Notes under the pieces: model-generated
The model's database searches: none
Told to the model about the DNA's origin: nothing
Seen by the model: the letters and a program-made list of their open reading frames with translations, nothing else
Assembly (NCBI GenBank): GCA_963708205.1
Contig: OY970196.1
Coordinates: 1 to 64,000 of the forward strand
DNA length: 64,000 bases
Origin: CAVYTF01 sp963708205
GTDB taxonomy: Bacteria; Bacteroidota; Bacteroidia; Chitinophagales; Chitinophagaceae
Direction of reading: 5' to 3'
Made by a program: the position numbers and the translations under genes
In this document: piece by piece, positions 55,099 to 63,171 of the stretch
Position numbering within the stretch: the stretch's first letter is position 1
Layout of the letters: each line of letters opens with the position of its first letter

Positions 55099-56799
55099 TT
55101 ATTTCATTCCAAAATATTCTGCAATCGGACCAAGAGATAATGCCGGGAAAAAACTTAATGCTGCAATAATGATGATAACTGCAAAGACCATAATTGCAAA
55201 TGTTGATGTATCTGTTTTTAATGTGCCTGCACTTTCAGGAACATATTTTTTCTTTGCAAGAATACCTGCAATCGCAAGCGGACCAATGATGGGAAGAAAG
55301 CGTGAAAGCAACATTACGAAACCATCCATGATATTCCAGAATTGCGTGTTGGCGCCAAGTCCCGCGAATTCAGAGCCATTATTTGCAGATGCAGATGAAA
55401 ATTCATACAGCATTTCGCTGAAGCCATGATTGCCGGGATTATTAAGCCATTCTGCGTAAGTTGTCGGATCGTGAGAAAATAAATAAGAAGAAATCGCTGT
55501 GCCTGCAAGTATTAATAAAGGATGCAGCAATGCAATGATCGCAGCAATTTTCATTTCCTTCGCTTCTATTTTTTTACCTAAGAATTCGGGCGTTCTTCCA
55601 ACCATCAAACCAGAAATAAAAACAGCAATGATCATGAAAATATAAAAGTTAAGAAAGCCAACGCCCACACCTCCATAAAATGAATTGATCTGCATCCCAA
55701 GCATTTGGCACATACCTGAAAGCGGCATGAAACTATCATGCATTGCATTCACAGAACCATTGCTGGTAACGGTTGTAGAGATACTCCAGTAAGCAGATGC
55801 AGCGCTGCCAAAACGGACTTCTTTACCTTCCATGTTCCCCATATTTTGCGAGATGCCCATCTTCGCAATCGCTGGATTGCCCTTCATCTCATAATAAATT
55901 GATGGAATTAAAAAGAGAAAAAACCCGACCGTCATAACACCAAAAACCATCCATGCAAATCGCTTTCTTTTTATTATATAACCCATTGCAAAAATCAATG
56001 CAATAGAGATGAGTAAAATGGAAACATTCTCAACAATATTGGTAAGGTAGTTTGGGTTTTCAAAAGGATGCGCGGAGTTCGTTCCAAAAAATCCTCCACC
56101 ATTTGTACCAAGCTGTTTTATTGCAATCATTGCCGCTGCAGGTCCGCGCGAAACCTGCATTGTATCGCCTTGCAAAGAAATAAAACTGTCTTTGCCTTTG
56201 AAGGTCATTGGCGTGCCATTCACCAATAAAATAATGGCAACAATAATTGATAAAGGCAATAAAATTCTTGTACAGCTTTTAATAAAATAATTATAAATAT
56301 TGCCAAGCTTTTCTGTACTTTTTTCTTTCATTGCTTTAAACACAACAGCACATGCAGCCATCCCAATTCCTGCACTGATAAATTGAAACAACATCAATGT
56401 TAACTGACCTAAATATGAAACTGCGGTTTCCCCCGAATAATGCTGAATGTTGGTATTAGAAATAAAACTGATCGATGTGTTGAACGCGAGATCTGCACTC
56501 ATCGAAGGGTTGCCATCAGGGTTCAAAGGCAGCCATCCCTGGTTCATCATAACAAACATCGAAAGCGAAAACCAAACAACATTCATGGTAAGCAAGGCAA
56601 ACAAACTTTGCTGCCATGTCATATCGCGTTCAGGCTTGATACCAGTGACTTTGAAGAATATTTTATCGAGTGGTGCAAACAAAAAATCAAGGCGTGTTTT
56701 ATCACCTTCATAAACTTTTCCAATATATTTTCCCAAAGGAATTGCACATACTAACGTAAGTGCATAAATTAAAACAACACCAAATATTTCAGCATTCAT
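55099..56799 (-). CDS. kdpA: KdpA, K+-binding channel-like subunit
   Basis: A 566-aa ten-helix subunit of the SKT superfamily with four selectivity-filter loops: NTSISFISNTNIQHYSGE, LGTNGGGFFGTNSAHPFENP, STTVTSNGSVNAMHDSF and SSASANNGSEFAGL. Length is normal for the family. A 166-base gap containing a REP-like hairpin separates it from kdpF. Confidence 0.97.
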   Translation of the reverse strand: MNAEIFGVVLIYALTLVCAIPLGKYIGKVYEGDKTRLDFLFAPLDKIFFKVTGIKPERDMTWQQSLFALLTMNVVWFSLSMFVMMNQGWLPLNPDGNPSMSADLAFNTSISFISNTNIQHYSGETAVSYLGQLTLMLFQFISAGIGMAACAVVFKAMKEKSTEKLGNIYNYFIKSCTRILLPLSIIVAIILLVNGTPMTFKGKDSFISLQGDTMQVSRGPAAAMIAIKQLGTNGGGFFGTNSAHPFENPNYLTNIVENVSILLISIALIFAMGYIIKRKRFAWMVFGVMTVGFFLFLIPSIYYEMKGNPAIAKMGISQNMGNMEGKEVRFGSAASAYWSISTTVTSNGSVNAMHDSFMPLSGMCQMLGMQINSFYGGVGVGFLNFYIFMIIAVFISGLMVGRTPEFLGKKIEAKEMKIAAIIALLHPLLILAGTAISSYLFSHDPTTYAEWLNNPGNHGFSEMLYEFSSASANNGSEFAGLGANTQFWNIMDGFVMLLSRFLPIIGPLAIAGILAKKKYVPESAGTLKTDTSTFAIMVFAVIIIIAALSFFPALSLGPIAEYFGMK

Positions 56800-56864
56800 A
56801 AAAAGAAATTAGAAGTAATTTTTTTTGATACCGGCTTCAGTTCTTTGTGGCATCGTCCCTTGCG

Positions 56865-56883
56865 CCTGCCTACCGCAGGCAGG
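56865..56883. repeat. REP-like hairpin CCTGCC-TACCGCA-GGCAGG between kdpF and kdpA
   Basis: A 6-bp GC-rich stem with a 7-base loop, set in TTGCG and CGCAAC arms that can extend the pairing. It interrupts the usually tight kdpF-kdpA junction, and is similar in style to 19365-19379. It may tune expression or mark an inserted dispersed repeat. Confidence 0.55.
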
Positions 56884-56965
56884 TCGCAACAAATTTTCAT
56901 TGATACTAAAATAAAATTATAGATACATCAATAATCCTTTCATCTGCAGAATATAAATTAAACAC

Positions 56966-57043
56966 CTAAAACTTTTCAGATCTTACCAATACATAACAGA
57001 GATAGAAAAAGACCAGAACAGCAATAATGAATAATAACAGCAT
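56966..57043 (-). CDS. kdpF: KdpF, 25-residue regulatory peptide of the Kdp pump
   Basis: The reading frame gives MLLLFIIAVLVFFYLCYVLV followed by RSEKF. This is one hydrophobic helix with the family's YxLxRxEKF-like end, directly upstream of kdpA in the expected place and orientation. KdpF stabilises the KdpABC complex in E. coli. It is too short for routine gene callers. No good Shine-Dalgarno sequence is visible, as is usual in this phylum. The distance to kdpA (166 bases) is longer than in E. coli because of the hairpin-containing insert. Confidence 0.85.
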   Translation of the reverse strand: MLLLFIIAVLVFFYLCYVLVRSEKF

Positions 57044-57164
57044 AGAAATAATTTTTAGAGATTATATTTTGTCAAAAAAATTGATTGATTTAAACAAAAT
57101 ATAAAAGCAAATAAATGTTCCGGTAAAAAGAAGAAATGTGAGCATTATTTTTTTCCCATCTAAT

Positions 57165-57180
57165 GCCAAACGAAGTGCCA
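57165..57180 (-). promoter_or_regulatory. sigma-54-like -24/-12 promoter upstream of kdpF
   Basis: The minus strand reads TGGCAC-TTCGT-TTGGC. The consensus is TGGCAC, five bases, TTGCW; the -24 box is perfect and the -12 box has G for C at the fourth position. It lies about 120 bases upstream of kdpF, in the gap after the gene for a sigma-54 activator. Sequence match plus context make it credible; no experiment supports it. Confidence 0.5.
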
Positions 57181-57314
57181 CGAAGATTTCAGATGATATA
57201 CATTTGTACAGGATGCAGTGTAGTAAAGGCTTTCAGAAGGAGTTAGTTTTTATCAAAAAATATAAGAAGCATAATAAAACCTTTCAAAATGAAAAGCTTT
57301 TTTCAAAATGGAAA

Positions 57315-58654
57315 TTAAAAATCGATTTTATATTCTTCAATTTTTCTGTACAAAGTTGTTAATCCAATATTTAATAAACGCGCAGTTTCAGTCTTATTTC
57401 CTTTCGTATGATTCAGCACTCTTTGTATGTGCAGCTTCTCTACGCTTACCAAAGAAAACGCAGATAGCATGTGTGATTCTCTATCCGATGCTTGCACATC
57501 AAAAGGTAAATTATCAATGGTTAATTCATTGGCTTCCGTTAAAATGCAGGCGCGTTCAATAACATTTTTTAACTCACGGATATTTCCTTTCCAATTATGT
57601 TCCTGCAAATGTTTTAAAGCGGTTGGTTCAATACCATTTATTTTTTTACCAACCTTAGCAGAAAATATTTCAATAAAAAAATCAACAAGCAAAGTAATGT
57701 CTTGTTTTCTTTCATTCAGCGAAGGCAATTCAATGGCAAAAACATTCAGCCTGTAAAAAAGATCTTCGCGAAAAAGATGCTGGTTCACTTCAGTTTCAAG
57801 CTTTTTATTTGTTGCAGCAATAATGCGTACATCAACCTTTATGGTTTTGGTGTCACCAACTTTTATAAATTCATTTGTCTCTAAAACACGCAATAATTTT
57901 GATTGCAATTCCAAAGGCATGTCGCCGATCTCATCTAAAAATAAGGTTCCTTTATCTGCTTCTTCCATCAACCCTTTTTTATCTTTTATTGCGCCGGTAA
58001 ATGCTCCGCCTTGTGTCCGAAAATTTCACTCTCTAATAATTCTTTTGAAAATGCGCTGCAATTAATGGCAACAAAATTTTGTTGCGATCGTTTGCTGTTG
58101 TAATGAATGGCTTGTGCAAAAACTTCTTTGCCCGTGCCCGTTTCGCCGGTTAATAAAACAGTCGCATCAGTTGTGCTCACTTTTTTTGCAAGAGAAATTG
58201 CATGGAGAATTTGTGAAGATCTACCCAGAATATTTTCAAAATTATATCGCCTGCTTATTTTATTTTCAAGCTGAAAAACTCTTTTTTGTAATTGCACTTT
58301 TTCAAATGTGCGTGCAATAAGCGGGATGATCTTTTCATTGTCATCGCCTTTTGTAATATAGTCAAAAGCCCCGTATTTAATGGCTTTCACGCCATCGGCA
58401 ATATTTCCGTAAGCCGTTAACAAAATGATTTCAACAAAAGGAAACTTCTCTTTTATTTGTTTTATTAATTCTACGCCATTGCCATCGGGAAGTTTTACAT
58501 CACATAAAATAACATCAGGAGATTCTTTGGTTAATTGTTTTAAACCTTGCTGCACTGTTGCAGCTTCCACCACAATATAATTTTCAAGACGCAGAATTTT
58601 CGCAAGTAATCTTCTTAGCTTTTCTTCATCATCAATAATCAAAACCTTGTTCAT
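57315..58654 (-). pseudogene. NtrC-family sigma-54 response regulator of the kdp locus, split by a frameshift at GAFTGA
   Basis: The first part (57986-58654) encodes a receiver domain with Asp52 (ILCDVKLPDG) and the start of the AAA+ domain (TGETGTGKEVFAQ, then SEIFGHKAEHLPAQ and stop). The second part (57315-57971) continues with EEADKGTLFLDEIGDMP, the rest of the AAA+ module and a Fis-type HTH (TETARLLNIGLTTLYRKI). Reading across the gap in the second frame gives GGAFTGAIKDKKGLMEEAD, so the only lesion is one missing base at about 58005-58014 in the GGCGG/ACAAG stretch. The total of 1340 bases is one short of 447 codons. KdpE, an OmpR-type regulator, is absent; this gene stands in its place next to kdpF. 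It could be a real loss, a programmed shift or a sequencing error. Confidence 0.85.
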
Positions 58655-58792
58655 ACTGTAAAAGTATAATTACATTTTACACAACCCATTATTATAAGTT
58701 GAAGTATGTTTTATAAGAAGAATTGAATAAAATTAATTGAAGCTAATAATCTCTCAACTTTAAATTTTGTTAGTTACTTTTTTTGCAACTAA

Positions 58793-59722
58793 CTATTGAG
58801 GCTTTGAGTTAATTATCTTAAATGTCTTGTTAGAATGCTTGCTGATATTGAAGTTTCTGGAAATATTAAACCCAAAATAAATATCGCCATTGCTCCAACT
58901 GCCAGTTGTTTTGGCAAGATAATAAGGTTCAACCATGCCTTGTGAATTAGTAAATACAAGCTGAAAAACATGTCCGCCTGTTTCTATTTCCCACGCAAAT
59001 GAAAGTGAATTATGCAAGTCCAGAGAAACAATTTGGTTATTCGGTAAATAATCATATTCACCCAAAATACTCATGCGGTTAGTAAGTTTCAGCCTAGCAC
59101 CTATGCCAAGCGCAAACAAATTATTTGCATCTTCCATTGTCGGGACTAAATTATAATGAAGCCATGTTGGCGTGAGTTGCAATGAAAACTTTTTAAATTT
59201 TCTTGCAACCAATAACTGTGTTGCGTAAGCTGTACGGTACTTTGCATTGAGATAAGGTTTATCAATATATTCCTCCGTAAAATTTGATATCGTTACCACG
59301 CCATCGACAGTTACAGGCATGTTGTTGCTGCCATCCGTTTGGCATAAAATTTTATATTTTAAATAGCCATCAAAAGTTTTATCAAGTGAACTTCTGCCGA
59401 TGCCAATCGCAAACTTGTCCGTGATTCCATAATCCAAGCCAAGACGGAGTGTGGCATTATCAAGTCCGAAAAAATTATATGCGCCGTCATTTATTTTCCC
59501 AAAGCGATGCATGATAATAAAGCTTAACGCGCCTTTCGCAGGCGCTTCAATCGTCTGTATGTTGATGAAATGGTTGCCTTTGAAAGTTCCTGTTACAAAA
59601 CTTTTTTCTGAAGGAACATTTGCAGAATCATTCAACATTTTTAGTAAGGTAGAATCCTGTGCGCGAAGAGCTACATCAGAAAATAATAAGAAAAAAACAA
59701 AAATTATTTTATGAAAATTCAT
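58793..59722 (-). CDS. DUF5777 family outer-membrane beta-barrel protein
   Basis: 309 aa. A signal peptide (1-21, ending ALRAQ) is followed by alternating amphipathic strands (FIIMHRFGKINDG, LRLGLDYGITDKFAIGIGRS, LSFAWEIETGGHVFQLVFTNS). These match the DUF5777 pattern, in which GTFKGNHFINIQTIE and MVEPYYL are typical. Members are predicted outer-membrane barrels of unknown function, often beside YceI and c-type cytochrome genes, as here. It is the last gene of a tight minus-strand run. Confidence 0.85.
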   Translation of the reverse strand: MNFHKIIFVFFLLFSDVALRAQDSTLLKMLNDSANVPSEKSFVTGTFKGNHFINIQTIEAPAKGALSFIIMHRFGKINDGAYNFFGLDNATLRLGLDYGITDKFAIGIGRSSLDKTFDGYLKYKILCQTDGSNNMPVTVDGVVTISNFTEEYIDKPYLNAKYRTAYATQLLVARKFKKFSLQLTPTWLHYNLVPTMEDANNLFALGIGARLKLTNRMSILGEYDYLPNNQIVSLDLHNSLSFAWEIETGGHVFQLVFTNSQGMVEPYYLAKTTGSWSNGDIYFGFNISRNFNISKHSNKTFKIINSKPQ

Positions 59723-59726
59723 ACAA

Positions 59727-60269
59727 TTATTTTATTGCGATGCAGGAAATATTTACACTGACATCCATTACCGATGCAATCTTATTGCGAACTATAGAAG
59801 GAATTGTAATGTTATAATCTTCCGGTTTCAGTTGAAAATAAGAAACGCCGGAAACCGCGCCATTCTTGACTTCCAGTGTTGCTGGCAATGATATTGTTTT
59901 TATAATGCCGTGAATGGTCATGGCGCCCATAACTGTTATATCATATTTTCCATCTTTGCTAAAATCAACATCACCTGTGAATGAGCCATTCAAATTTGCC
60001 TTCGGATATTTATCAGTTTCTGCATAGTTTTCATTAAAATGTTCCTGCATCAATTCCTTTTCAAAAACAAAATTTTTCATCAATAAAGTGAAAGCGATAT
60101 TTTTTTTAGATAAATCAATCACAGCATATACCTGGTTGTTTTCGGCTTTAATATTTTCAAAAGGTGTTTTAGAATAAAAGCCAATAAAACCGTTTCGCGT
60201 CATAAATATTTGTGCGGGACATTGAATGCTTATAAAAATCAGGAGAAAGTATAAAATGTATTTTTTCAT
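59727..60269 (-). CDS. YceI family periplasmic lipid-binding protein
   Basis: 180 aa with a signal peptide (ending PAQ) and a lipocalin-like YceI fold: RNGFIGFYSKTPFENI, FVFEKELMQEHFNENYAET, NLNGSFTGDVDFSKDGKY and VMGAMTIHGIIKTI are family landmarks. YceI proteins bind polyprenoid or amphiphilic molecules in the periplasm. It lies four bases from the DUF5777 gene and 24 from the cytochrome c gene. Confidence 0.9.
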   Translation of the reverse strand: MKKYILYFLLIFISIQCPAQIFMTRNGFIGFYSKTPFENIKAENNQVYAVIDLSKKNIAFTLLMKNFVFEKELMQEHFNENYAETDKYPKANLNGSFTGDVDFSKDGKYDITVMGAMTIHGIIKTISLPATLEVKNGAVSGVSYFQLKPEDYNITIPSIVRNKIASVMDVSVNISCIAIK

Positions 60270-60293
60270 AACGGAGTAATTTTTTTAATTAGA

Positions 60294-60674
60294 TCAATTG
60301 TTTGGTGTGCCTGCATTTATCCATGAAATAATTTTATTTATATCGCACGAAGAAAGTTGCGTAGAGTTCTCAGGCATCGGCGGATAACCCGGTGCGTGAG
60401 TAATGACGTTTACCAGCAAACCCGCTGTGGCAACAGCTTTCACATCATTATAACTGTCTAATGAAATGCCACCCATTTCATTGCCATTGCCATGGCAACT
60501 AGAACAATTGGTTGAAAGAATAGCAACTATATCAATGCTGTATCTCATGTTTGCAGTGTCGCAACTATCCATAACATTTTTTGGTGCCAACATATCTTCG
60601 CTTGCTTTGGAGCAGCCTAAAAATGATGCGGCTATAATTGTTATCATTGCAACAACAAAAAATATTTTTTTCAT
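60294..60674 (-). CDS. c-type cytochrome lipoprotein
   Basis: A 126-aa lipoprotein (lipobox SFLGC, Cys21) with a single haem c site, CSSCH. The likely sixth ligand is the Met in YPPMPEN. The rest (GGISLDSYNDVKAVA, INKIISWINAGTP) is typical of small Bacteroidota surface or periplasmic cytochromes. The mature protein is probably anchored to the periplasmic face and may carry electrons to or from partners in this operon. Its start overlaps the OB-fold gene by four bases (ATGA). Confidence 0.88.
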   Translation of the reverse strand: MKKIFFVVAMITIIAASFLGCSKASEDMLAPKNVMDSCDTANMRYSIDIVAILSTNCSSCHGNGNEMGGISLDSYNDVKAVATAGLLVNVITHAPGYPPMPENSTQLSSCDINKIISWINAGTPNN

Positions 60675-61090
60675 TTCAATTTATTTTCTATTACACAATC
60701 ATTTAATTCTACATCCATTATAAAACCGGTGCATATCCCTTTTAGGAATATTGTATCTCCTTTTTTTGGTAAAAGATTTTTTTTGTTATCGTTTAATGAA
60801 ACACTGCAATTCACGCCATTCATTTCATCGGCTTTGAAAAAAATTGATAAGGAACTATCTGTTTTTTGTACATCATTTACAATGCCGTTTATTTCAATTA
60901 TTTTATTTAAATATTTGGTATCTCCGCGTTTTTCATCAGCAACATAACCTTTGTATAATTCAATGGCAGCAATGCTTACAGAGGGTGTAACATTGGCTAT
61001 ACTACTATGAGGTTTATTGAAAAGATAAATGCTGTAACCAATAAGGAAAATCAATAAAATGCCTATGAAAAGCAAAAGCTTTTTTCGCAT
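60671..61090 (-). CDS. membrane-anchored OB-fold protein (tRNA_anti-like)
   Basis: 139 aa with one N-terminal membrane helix (about 5-23) and a periplasmic OB-fold domain: YLNKIIEINGIVNDVQK, LSIFFKADEMNGVNCSV, KGDTIFLKGICTGFIMDV. It matches the tRNA_anti-like family seen beside YceI and cytochrome genes in Bacteroidota. Despite the family name, a nucleic-acid role in the periplasm is unlikely. It lies 15 bases downstream of the anti-sigma-like gene, so it is probably in the same transcript. Confidence 0.8.
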   Translation of the reverse strand: MRKKLLLFIGILLIFLIGYSIYLFNKPHSSIANVTPSVSIAAIELYKGYVADEKRGDTKYLNKIIEINGIVNDVQKTDSSLSIFFKADEMNGVNCSVSLNDNKKNLLPKKGDTIFLKGICTGFIMDVELNDCVIENKLK

Positions 61091-61105
61091 ACTGTGAATT
61101 AAATG

Positions 61106-62437
61106 TCAATAAATGTGTCGTGTAATAACTATATTTATTCCGCCGCTTGTTATTGGAAGCTTTCCAATGCCTAAGCCAGACAATGGAATTTTTATGTATG
61201 GTTGAAGTCTTAATTTATAATTAGTGCTTAACTGTTTTTCATAACCAAGACTTAACTGCGTTACCGAAAACCAATTGCGCGATGAGTTGCCATAACTTTT
61301 GTAGAGATCATAATCCTGTCCATAATAGTTTGCTGTATAATTGTAAGATTCTTTCTTCATGATATAAGATGTAAAACCCGCAGCTACGAAAAAATTTCCT
61401 TTCTTATGTTGAGAAAATTCGTAGTTAAAGTTCAAAGGAATTTCAAACATGTTACAATTGCCATTCATGTTTTCAAGTTTCACATTTGATGGAATTCCTG
61501 TTTTGGATATGTTGAAATATTTTCCGTTTGTGTAGTATTTTTTCTTGTCCCACTGCAATCCTGCATCAACAGAAAAATGTTGTGTAAACGTATATCCCAT
61601 AAGCATACCAAGATTATAACCCACACCTTTTATAGATTGAAACTTAACGGTGCTTACATCAATTCCGCCAAGTAATCCTGCGTAAAAAAAGTGTTGCTTT
61701 GAGGCTGATGAAACTGCTTTCTTTTCATCGTTTTTATTGAATGAATTGTTTAAATTGTTTGAAATATTACTATTACTGTTTGTGTTTATTGCAATCACTG
61801 TTGTATCATTTGTTATGGAAGCGTTTTTGGTATTTTTTAAATTGCTTTGTAAGAGTTGATTATTTGTTGTGATGTTTTTATCTGTTGAAGGAAGAGCATT
61901 TGAATTTGCAACTTCATTATTATTATTTTCTATATTTTTCTGAGAGAGCAAATCAATTGTTGTATTGTTATTGTCATTTGTATTTTTTGCAGAAGCAATG
62001 ATTTTTTTATTTGGATCTTTTATATTTTTTTGCTCACTGGTTTTTGTAATTGATTTTTCATTATTGGCTGGAACAGTTTCCTGCAAAGGATTTGAAGGCA
62101 AAGCATATGTTGATTTTATTGATTTGTCTCTAAAATTATTTATGGCGATTTGCTTATTTTTCGGTGCAGTAATAATCGCATTTTGCTTTGCAATATCTTT
62201 TTTTGAAATATTATTTTTAGCGAAATAATTATAGCCAATAGCTGCGAACGGAAGTAATAGCAACAACCACAAAAGCTTTCTATAATTATTTTTATCAGCA
62301 AATTTCTCTATAGGTAAATCTGTGTTGCCTGCAAGTTTTCCTGCCACAGCATCCCAATTTCCGCTATCAGTTTTTAGCGGATAATTTTCACCTGCTTTGC
62401 GAAAAAGCTCGTCCATATTATTATCTGAAGGTTGCAT
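61106..62437 (-). CDS. putative dual-membrane-spanning anti-sigma factor with C-terminal outer-membrane barrel
   Basis: 443 aa. A short soluble N-terminus (1-53, MDELFRKAGENYPLKTDSGNWDAV) resembles the cytoplasmic part of Bacteroidota anti-sigma factors. One TM helix follows (about 54-72), then a roughly 175-residue Asn/Lys/Ser-rich disordered linker (75-248), then an outer-membrane beta-barrel (about 250-443, FYAGLLGGIDVSTVKF, GYTFTQHFSVDAGLQWD) whose last residue is preceded by an aromatic pattern (ITRHIY). The gene overlaps the ECF sigma gene by 17 bases, so it is surely its partner. The layout matches the Dma-type dual-membrane-spanning anti-sigma factors reported in Bacteroides. It may sense outer-membrane state and free the sigma factor. 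Confidence 0.85.
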   Translation of the reverse strand: MQPSDNNMDELFRKAGENYPLKTDSGNWDAVAGKLAGNTDLPIEKFADKNNYRKLLWLLLLLPFAAIGYNYFAKNNISKKDIAKQNAIITAPKNKQIAINNFRDKSIKSTYALPSNPLQETVPANNEKSITKTSEQKNIKDPNKKIIASAKNTNDNNNTTIDLLSQKNIENNNNEVANSNALPSTDKNITTNNQLLQSNLKNTKNASITNDTTVIAINTNSNSNISNNLNNSFNKNDEKKAVSSASKQHFFYAGLLGGIDVSTVKFQSIKGVGYNLGMLMGYTFTQHFSVDAGLQWDKKKYYTNGKYFNISKTGIPSNVKLENMNGNCNMFEIPLNFNYEFSQHKKGNFFVAAGFTSYIMKKESYNYTANYYGQDYDLYKSYGNSSRNWFSVTQLSLGYEKQLSTNYKLRLQPYIKIPLSGLGIGKLPITSGGINIVITRHIY

Positions 62438-62996
62438 ACTTACGCTCCTCCTGTTTTTTTAAAATTTTTTGCAAAAGTATTTTTGCTTTGGATAAATTGG
62501 ATTTCGATGTGCCTGTTGAAATGCCCAATGCATCTGCAATTTCCTGGTGTGAACATCCGTCAATAACAAACATATTAAATACTATTCTGTAAGCTGGTGG
62601 CAATTGTTTTACCGATTTTATTGTTTCTTTATACAGCAGCATTTCATCAGCATTTCCACTTCGATCTGCCTGCTCCCAAATATGTTCAGGAATGCCTCCA
62701 ATCTCGGGTGCCAGTTTGTTTTTGCGAAGCCTATCGATTGCTGTATTTATCATTATTCTGCGTATCCATCCCATTAAAATCATTTCCATATTCTCCGGTT
62801 CTTCGCATCTGAATTTGCTGAAATTTCTAAACAATTTTACATACCCATCATTCACAACATCAACTGCCTGATCGTAATGATAGATGTACCTGAAAACGAT
62901 TTTTAAAGAATACCCATAATACTTTTGATAAAGTATTTTTTGGTAATTGTGATCGTTTTTTTCACAACCTGTAACTATCTCATGTACACTTTCCAA
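62421..62996 (-). CDS. ECF-type RNA polymerase sigma factor
   Basis: 191 aa. Region 2 (about 25-95, AVDVVNDGYVKLFRNFSKF and WIRRIMINTAIDRLRKNK) binds the -10 element. Region 4 (about 130-180, LPPAYRIVFNMFVIDGCSHQEIADALGIS) has the helix-turn-helix. It is typical of Bacteroidota ECF sigma factors. It is the first gene of a run that includes the anti-sigma-like protein and four envelope genes. Autoregulation is likely but no operator was identified. Confidence 0.92.
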   Translation of the reverse strand: MESVHEIVTGCEKNDHNYQKILYQKYYGYSLKIVFRYIYHYDQAVDVVNDGYVKLFRNFSKFRCEEPENMEMILMGWIRRIMINTAIDRLRKNKLAPEIGGIPEHIWEQADRSGNADEMLLYKETIKSVKQLPPAYRIVFNMFVIDGCSHQEIADALGISTGTSKSNLSKAKILLQKILKKQEERKYATFR

Positions 62997-63171
62997 GGCT
63001 TTGAATGTTGCTTTAAGTTAATTGTAGATACGCAGTTGTTATTAAAAGGTTGCTTTGGGTAAATTATAAATATTAGAATAAAAAAATTGTCTAATTAGAT
63101 ATGATTTCAGAAGCAACCTATTTTTAAATAAGCCGTATTGATTAGAAAGTCTTTAATCTAAAATTGAATTT

